A stretch of DNA of 8,519 nt from Oscillospiraceae bacterium (GTDB taxonomy: Bacteria; Bacillota; Clostridia; Oscillospirales; Ruminococcaceae), in NCBI GenBank assembly GCA_016303235.1, contig JAEDMB010000082.1, positions 1-8,519 of the forward strand, read 5' to 3'. The translations under genes were made by a program, and so were the position numbers. The stretch's first letter is position 1, and the number at the start of each line of letters is the position of its first letter. The notes beneath the pieces are model-generated. The model made no database searches. It was given only the letters and a program-made list of their open reading frames with translations, and was not told the DNA's origin. Below are positions 5,847-8,519 of the stretch, piece by piece.

Positions 5847-8224
5847 ATAAATATCTCAAAACCCTTGAACTTGACAAAATTCTGAAAATGCTTTCGGAAC
5901 TCTGTTCAAATTCAGCTACAAAGGAAATGGCTCTCGCTGTCCGTCCCGACAGCGACCTTGAACGTGTAAAATATGAAACACTTAAAACATATCAGGCTTT
6001 AAGCCTTTCGATTCAGTTCGGCACTCCCCCTTTCAGCGACTTCAAAGACGCTGTATCCCCTGCAATGCGTGCCAAATCGGGAGCTATAATCTCACTCCGT
6101 GACCTTCTCGATATAGCGGGACTTCTCCGCCAAATCAAAAACTTAAGCGACTGGTACAGCCACTGCGAAAATATCGAAACTGAATTAAGCTATCTTTTCT
6201 CACAGCTTAAACCAAATAACTGGCTACTCGAAAAGCTTGACCGTTCCATATTGTCTGACACTGAAATTGCTGATTCCGCAAGTGCGGAGCTTTCCGCAAT
6301 AAGACGTAAAATCAACCGTGCCGGAACTCATCTGCGTGAGACTCTCGACAAAATGATTAAAAATCAGAATGTTCAGAAATGCCTTCAGGATAATATTGTC
6401 ACTATCCGTGACGGAAGATTCGTTCTTCCCGTAAAGGCTGAACACAGAGGTCAGATAAGCGGTCTTATTCACGATACTTCCTCAAGCGGTCAGACAATTT
6501 TTATAGAACCTATGTCAATCGTTGAAGCCAATAACGATATAAGAATACTCGAGGGCAAGGAACAGGAGGAAATTGAACGCATTATTGCGGAATTATGTTC
6601 CGATTGCGGTCAGTATGCCGATATTCTCGAGGAAAACTATAAAATATGTGCCGAACTGAATCTCTATTTCGCAAAGGCAAATCTTGCATCAAAAATGAAT
6701 GCAACACGCCCCGAAATTACTGATGACGGCATTATAAAGCTTAACAAGGCACGTCACCCCCTTATTGCAAAAAACAAGGCTGTACCGATAAATATAACAC
6801 TCGGCGAAACCTATCAGACATTGATTATAACAGGTGCAAATACGGGCGGTAAAACTGTTGCACTTAAAACAGCAGGACTTCTTTCCGCAATGACTATGTG
6901 CGGACTGCTTATTCCCGTTGCGGACGGAAGCAGTATTTCCGTATTCGATAAAATTCTTGTCGATATAGGCGACAGTCAGAGCATTGAACAGAATCTCTCC
7001 ACTTTCTCCTCCCATACCAATAAAGTAATAGAAATTCTCAATACTGCTGATACTTCATCGCTTGTACTTCTTGATGAACTCGGTTCGGGAACTGACCCCG
7101 TTGAAGGTTCTGCTCTTGCAGTATCAATAATAGAATCCCTTATGAATTACGGTGCGAAAGTTATCGCAACTACTCACTATCAGGAATTAAAGCTCTTTGC
7201 AATTGAAAATCCCAACGCTGAAAATGCATCATGCGAATTTGATATTGAAACCCTTAAGCCGACTTATAAGCTTATAGTCGGTTCTGTCGGAAAGTCAAAC
7301 GCTTTTGCAATATCCGAAAGTCTCGGAATGCCGAAACATATCATAGAAAGAGCTGAAACGCTTGTCAGTGAGGAAAATTCACGCCTTGAAACAGTTATAG
7401 GCAAGCTTGAATCTGCAAGGGCTGAACTCGAAAAACAGCTTGAAACTGCCCGGATACTCAAAATTGAGGCTGAAAAAAATGCAGAAAAAATCCGTCAGGA
7501 ACTTGATTCAATAGAAAAATCAAAATCAAGCGAACTCGAAAAGGCACGTATTCAGGCTATGAGTATCATAGAGGCTACAAAAGCCGAATCCAATGAACTT
7601 ATTGACGAACTCGAACAGCTCCGCAAGGAAAAGGAAAAGAAAAGTTTCAGCGATGACGTTTCCGCAATGAAGTCAAAAAGCCGTCAGAGTTTCAATAAAA
7701 TGTACGATACGGCTAACCCTGTCAATAAGCGTGACCTTAATGAGGGATATGTACTCCCGAGAAAATTAAAGCGTGGCGATACGGTTTATATTCCGGAACT
7801 TGACCGCAACGGAATTGTTTCGGGAGAACCTGACGGAAGTGATACAGTATATATTCAGCTCGGAGTAATGCGTACCAAGATGAATATATCAAAGCTCCGC
7901 CTTGTCGAACCTAAAAAGGTTACTTACGGAAACAAGCCCGTAAAAAAATCATCTAAAGTAAGCGGAAAAATTGAACGCCGTGGCACTATGGAGCTTGATA
8001 TAAGAGGCTGTGCATGCGATGACGGAATATACCAGCTTGATTCGTTTATTGACCGTGCAGTGCTTTCAAATATCGGAACGGTTACAATAATTCACGGAAA
8101 AGGAACAGGTCTTTTGCGTCAGGCAGTAAGACAGCACCTTAAAAATCACAAATCAGTGAAAACATTCCGTTCCGGAGTTTACGGAGAGGGCGAGGACGGT
8201 GTAACAATAGTTACGCTTAAATAA
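5843..8224 (+). CDS. mutS2: Endonuclease MutS2 with Smr domain
   Basis: MutS2 is a MutS paralogue without the mismatch-recognition domain. It is reported to suppress recombination by acting on branched DNA and, in Bacillus, to act on collided ribosomes. At 793 residues it is full length. Order of parts: N-terminal core/clamp region (1-300, with RDGRFVLPVKAEHRGQISG); ATPase with Walker A GANTGGKT (331-338), a signature region rich in Ser (SIEQNLSTFSSH) and Walker B LVLLDELGSGTDP (407-419); a long coiled coil of charged heptads (about 513-600); a KOW-like small barrel (about 640-690, LKRGDTVYIPELDRNGIV); and a C-terminal Smr nuclease domain with LDIRG (718-722) and HGKGTGLLR (751-759). The ATG overlaps the recO stop, with AAAGGA at 5828-5833 nine bases upstream. 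It is the last gene of the operon and is followed within four bases by a strong terminator. In Bacillus this gene lies elsewhere. Confidence 0.97.
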   Translation: MNKYLKTLELDKILKMLSELCSNSATKEMALAVRPDSDLERVKYETLKTYQALSLSIQFGTPPFSDFKDAVSPAMRAKSGAIISLRDLLDIAGLLRQIKNLSDWYSHCENIETELSYLFSQLKPNNWLLEKLDRSILSDTEIADSASAELSAIRRKINRAGTHLRETLDKMIKNQNVQKCLQDNIVTIRDGRFVLPVKAEHRGQISGLIHDTSSSGQTIFIEPMSIVEANNDIRILEGKEQEEIERIIAELCSDCGQYADILEENYKICAELNLYFAKANLASKMNATRPEITDDGIIKLNKARHPLIAKNKAVPINITLGETYQTLIITGANTGGKTVALKTAGLLSAMTMCGLLIPVADGSSISVFDKILVDIGDSQSIEQNLSTFSSHTNKVIEILNTADTSSLVLLDELGSGTDPVEGSALAVSIIESLMNYGAKVIATTHYQELKLFAIENPNAENASCEFDIETLKPTYKLIVGSVGKSNAFAISESLGMPKHIIERAETLVSEENSRLETVIGKLESARAELEKQLETARILKIEAEKNAEKIRQELDSIEKSKSSELEKARIQAMSIIEATKAESNELIDELEQLRKEKEKKSFSDDVSAMKSKSRQSFNKMYDTANPVNKRDLNEGYVLPRKLKRGDTVYIPELDRNGIVSGEPDGSDTVYIQLGVMRTKMNISKLRLVEPKKVTYGNKPVKKSSKVSGKIERRGTMELDIRGCACDDGIYQLDSFIDRAVLSNIGTVTIIHGKGTGLLRQAVRQHLKNHKSVKTFRSGVYGEGEDGVTIVTLK

Positions 8225-8227
8225 AAA

Positions 8228-8263
8228 AAGGCGGTTCATTGCGAACCGCCTTAATTATTTTTT
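8228..8263. terminator. Bidirectional intrinsic terminator between mutS2 and the dockerin gene
   Basis: A perfect 10-bp stem (AAGGCGGTTC at 8228-8237 with GAACCGCCTT at 8243-8252) has a five-base loop. On the plus strand it is followed by a T-rich stretch ending in six T (8258-8263); on the minus strand the A run at 8223-8229 gives seven T. It sits between the ends of two convergent genes and should end both transcripts. The plus-strand T run reaches into the stop codon of the minus-strand gene. Confidence 0.92.
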
Positions 8264-8519
8264 AAAGAGGAAGTACTGTTACAATATTTGCAAGATACTG
8301 CTGAACGGCAAGAGCGTCATTTGCATTGATACCGTTTCCATTGCCCTGAACATCAGCATTGATTAATCCCTGTGAAGAAAGAGTATTCTTTGCACTGTCT
8401 GCAACATATGCGGATATAGCTACCGCATCGGCAATATCAACATAGCCGTCACAGTTTGCATCACCCATAACACCGACCGTTGACGGAACAGTAGTAGTAG
8501 TAGTAGTAGTAGTAGTAGT
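8262..8519 (-). CDS. C-terminal dockerin and poly-Thr linker of a secreted cellulosome-type protein, partial
   Basis: Only the last 85 residues are present; the 5' part lies beyond the right edge. Read from that edge, ten threonines form a linker, followed by VPSTVGVMGDANCDGYVDIADAV and the rest of a dockerin. The first calcium loop, DANCDGYVDIAD, fits D-x-N-x-D-G-x3-D-x2-D exactly. The second segment, DVQGNGNGINANDALAVQQYL, is a looser loop, one residue longer, with Asn/Gln in place of Asp. Dockerins bind cohesin modules of scaffoldins and anchor secreted enzymes to a cellulosome or amylosome. The protein is probably an extracellular glycoside hydrolase or binding protein, but its catalytic part is not visible. 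An internal ATG at 8468-8466 is not a credible start, because the frame stays open to the edge and begins with linker. Confidence 0.9.
   Translation of the reverse strand, partial: TTTTTTTTTTVPSTVGVMGDANCDGYVDIADAVAISAYVADSAKNTLSSQGLINADVQGNGNGINANDALAVQQYLANIVTVLPL
8490..8519 (-). repeat. Trinucleotide repeat (ACT)10 encoding a poly-threonine linker
   Basis: Ten identical triplets, AGT on the plus strand and ACT in the coding sense, run to the window edge, so the true count may be higher. Every threonine uses the same codon, which makes a pure, slippage-prone microsatellite in frame with the dockerin gene. Gain or loss of one unit keeps the frame and changes only linker length. Confidence 0.95.

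Noticed and set aside
6689..7015. A 108-codon open frame on the minus strand inside mutS2
   Set aside because: It lies wholly opposite the mutS2 ATPase coding sequence, is Cys-rich without family-like motifs, and has no convincing ribosome binding site; it is a by-product of mutS2 codon use.
1..8519. Search for a defence system, mobile element, CRISPR array, tRNA or rRNA
   Set aside because: No transposase, integrase, toxin, nuclease cluster, regularly spaced repeats or tRNA-like cloverleaf was seen; the genes are conserved housekeeping functions plus one kinase-like protein and a dockerin protein.

Overview
The window looks like a chromosomal segment from a low-GC Firmicute of the Ruminococcus type (Oscillospiraceae). 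The signs are AT-rich intergenic DNA, strong AGGAGG-type ribosome binding sites, consensus sigma-A promoters, a Firmicutes gene order (phoH, ybeY, era, yqzL, recO), and a dockerin-bearing protein with a poly-threonine linker, as in cellulosome- or amylosome-forming ruminococci. The genus is an inference; no rRNA gene is present to test it.

Layout. At the left edge, on the minus strand, lies the first two thirds of a glycolytic glyceraldehyde-3-phosphate dehydrogenase gene (gap), with its own promoter. A 256-base AT-rich intergenic region separates it from a divergent plus-strand gene (921-1928). That gene encodes a soluble 335-residue protein that looks like a degenerate histidine kinase: the phosphoacceptor histidine and the ATP-binding asparagines and glycines all appear to be lost. 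A consensus TTGACA-17-TATAAT promoter (1982-2010) then starts a tight plus-strand run to 8224: a CYTH/triphosphate-tunnel protein, phoH, ybeY, era, a 45-codon yqzL-like gene, recO and mutS2. Gaps in this run are short (3-61 bases) and several genes overlap. A strong hairpin terminator (8228-8263) closes it and also serves the convergent minus-strand gene at the right edge, whose visible part is a poly-Thr linker plus a C-terminal dockerin.

How the genes work together. YbeY (rRNA processing endonuclease) and Era (30S assembly GTPase) act in ribosome maturation. PhoH is a P-loop ATPase usually found beside them. RecO acts in recombinational repair. MutS2 acts on branched DNA and, in Bacillus, on collided ribosomes. 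Compared with the Bacillus subtilis order (yqfC-yqfD-phoH-yqfF-ybeY-dgkA-cdd-era-yqzL-recO), this cluster lacks yqfF, dgkA and cdd, has a CYTH gene upstream of phoH, and ends in mutS2.

The points most worth a second look are the kinase-like protein without catalytic residues, the small yqzL-like gene that overlaps the recO start, and a perfect 15-bp inverted repeat between era and yqzL whose right arm contains the yqzL ribosome binding site. I see no mobile element, CRISPR array, tRNA or rRNA gene, and no defence or other plainly new multi-gene system.
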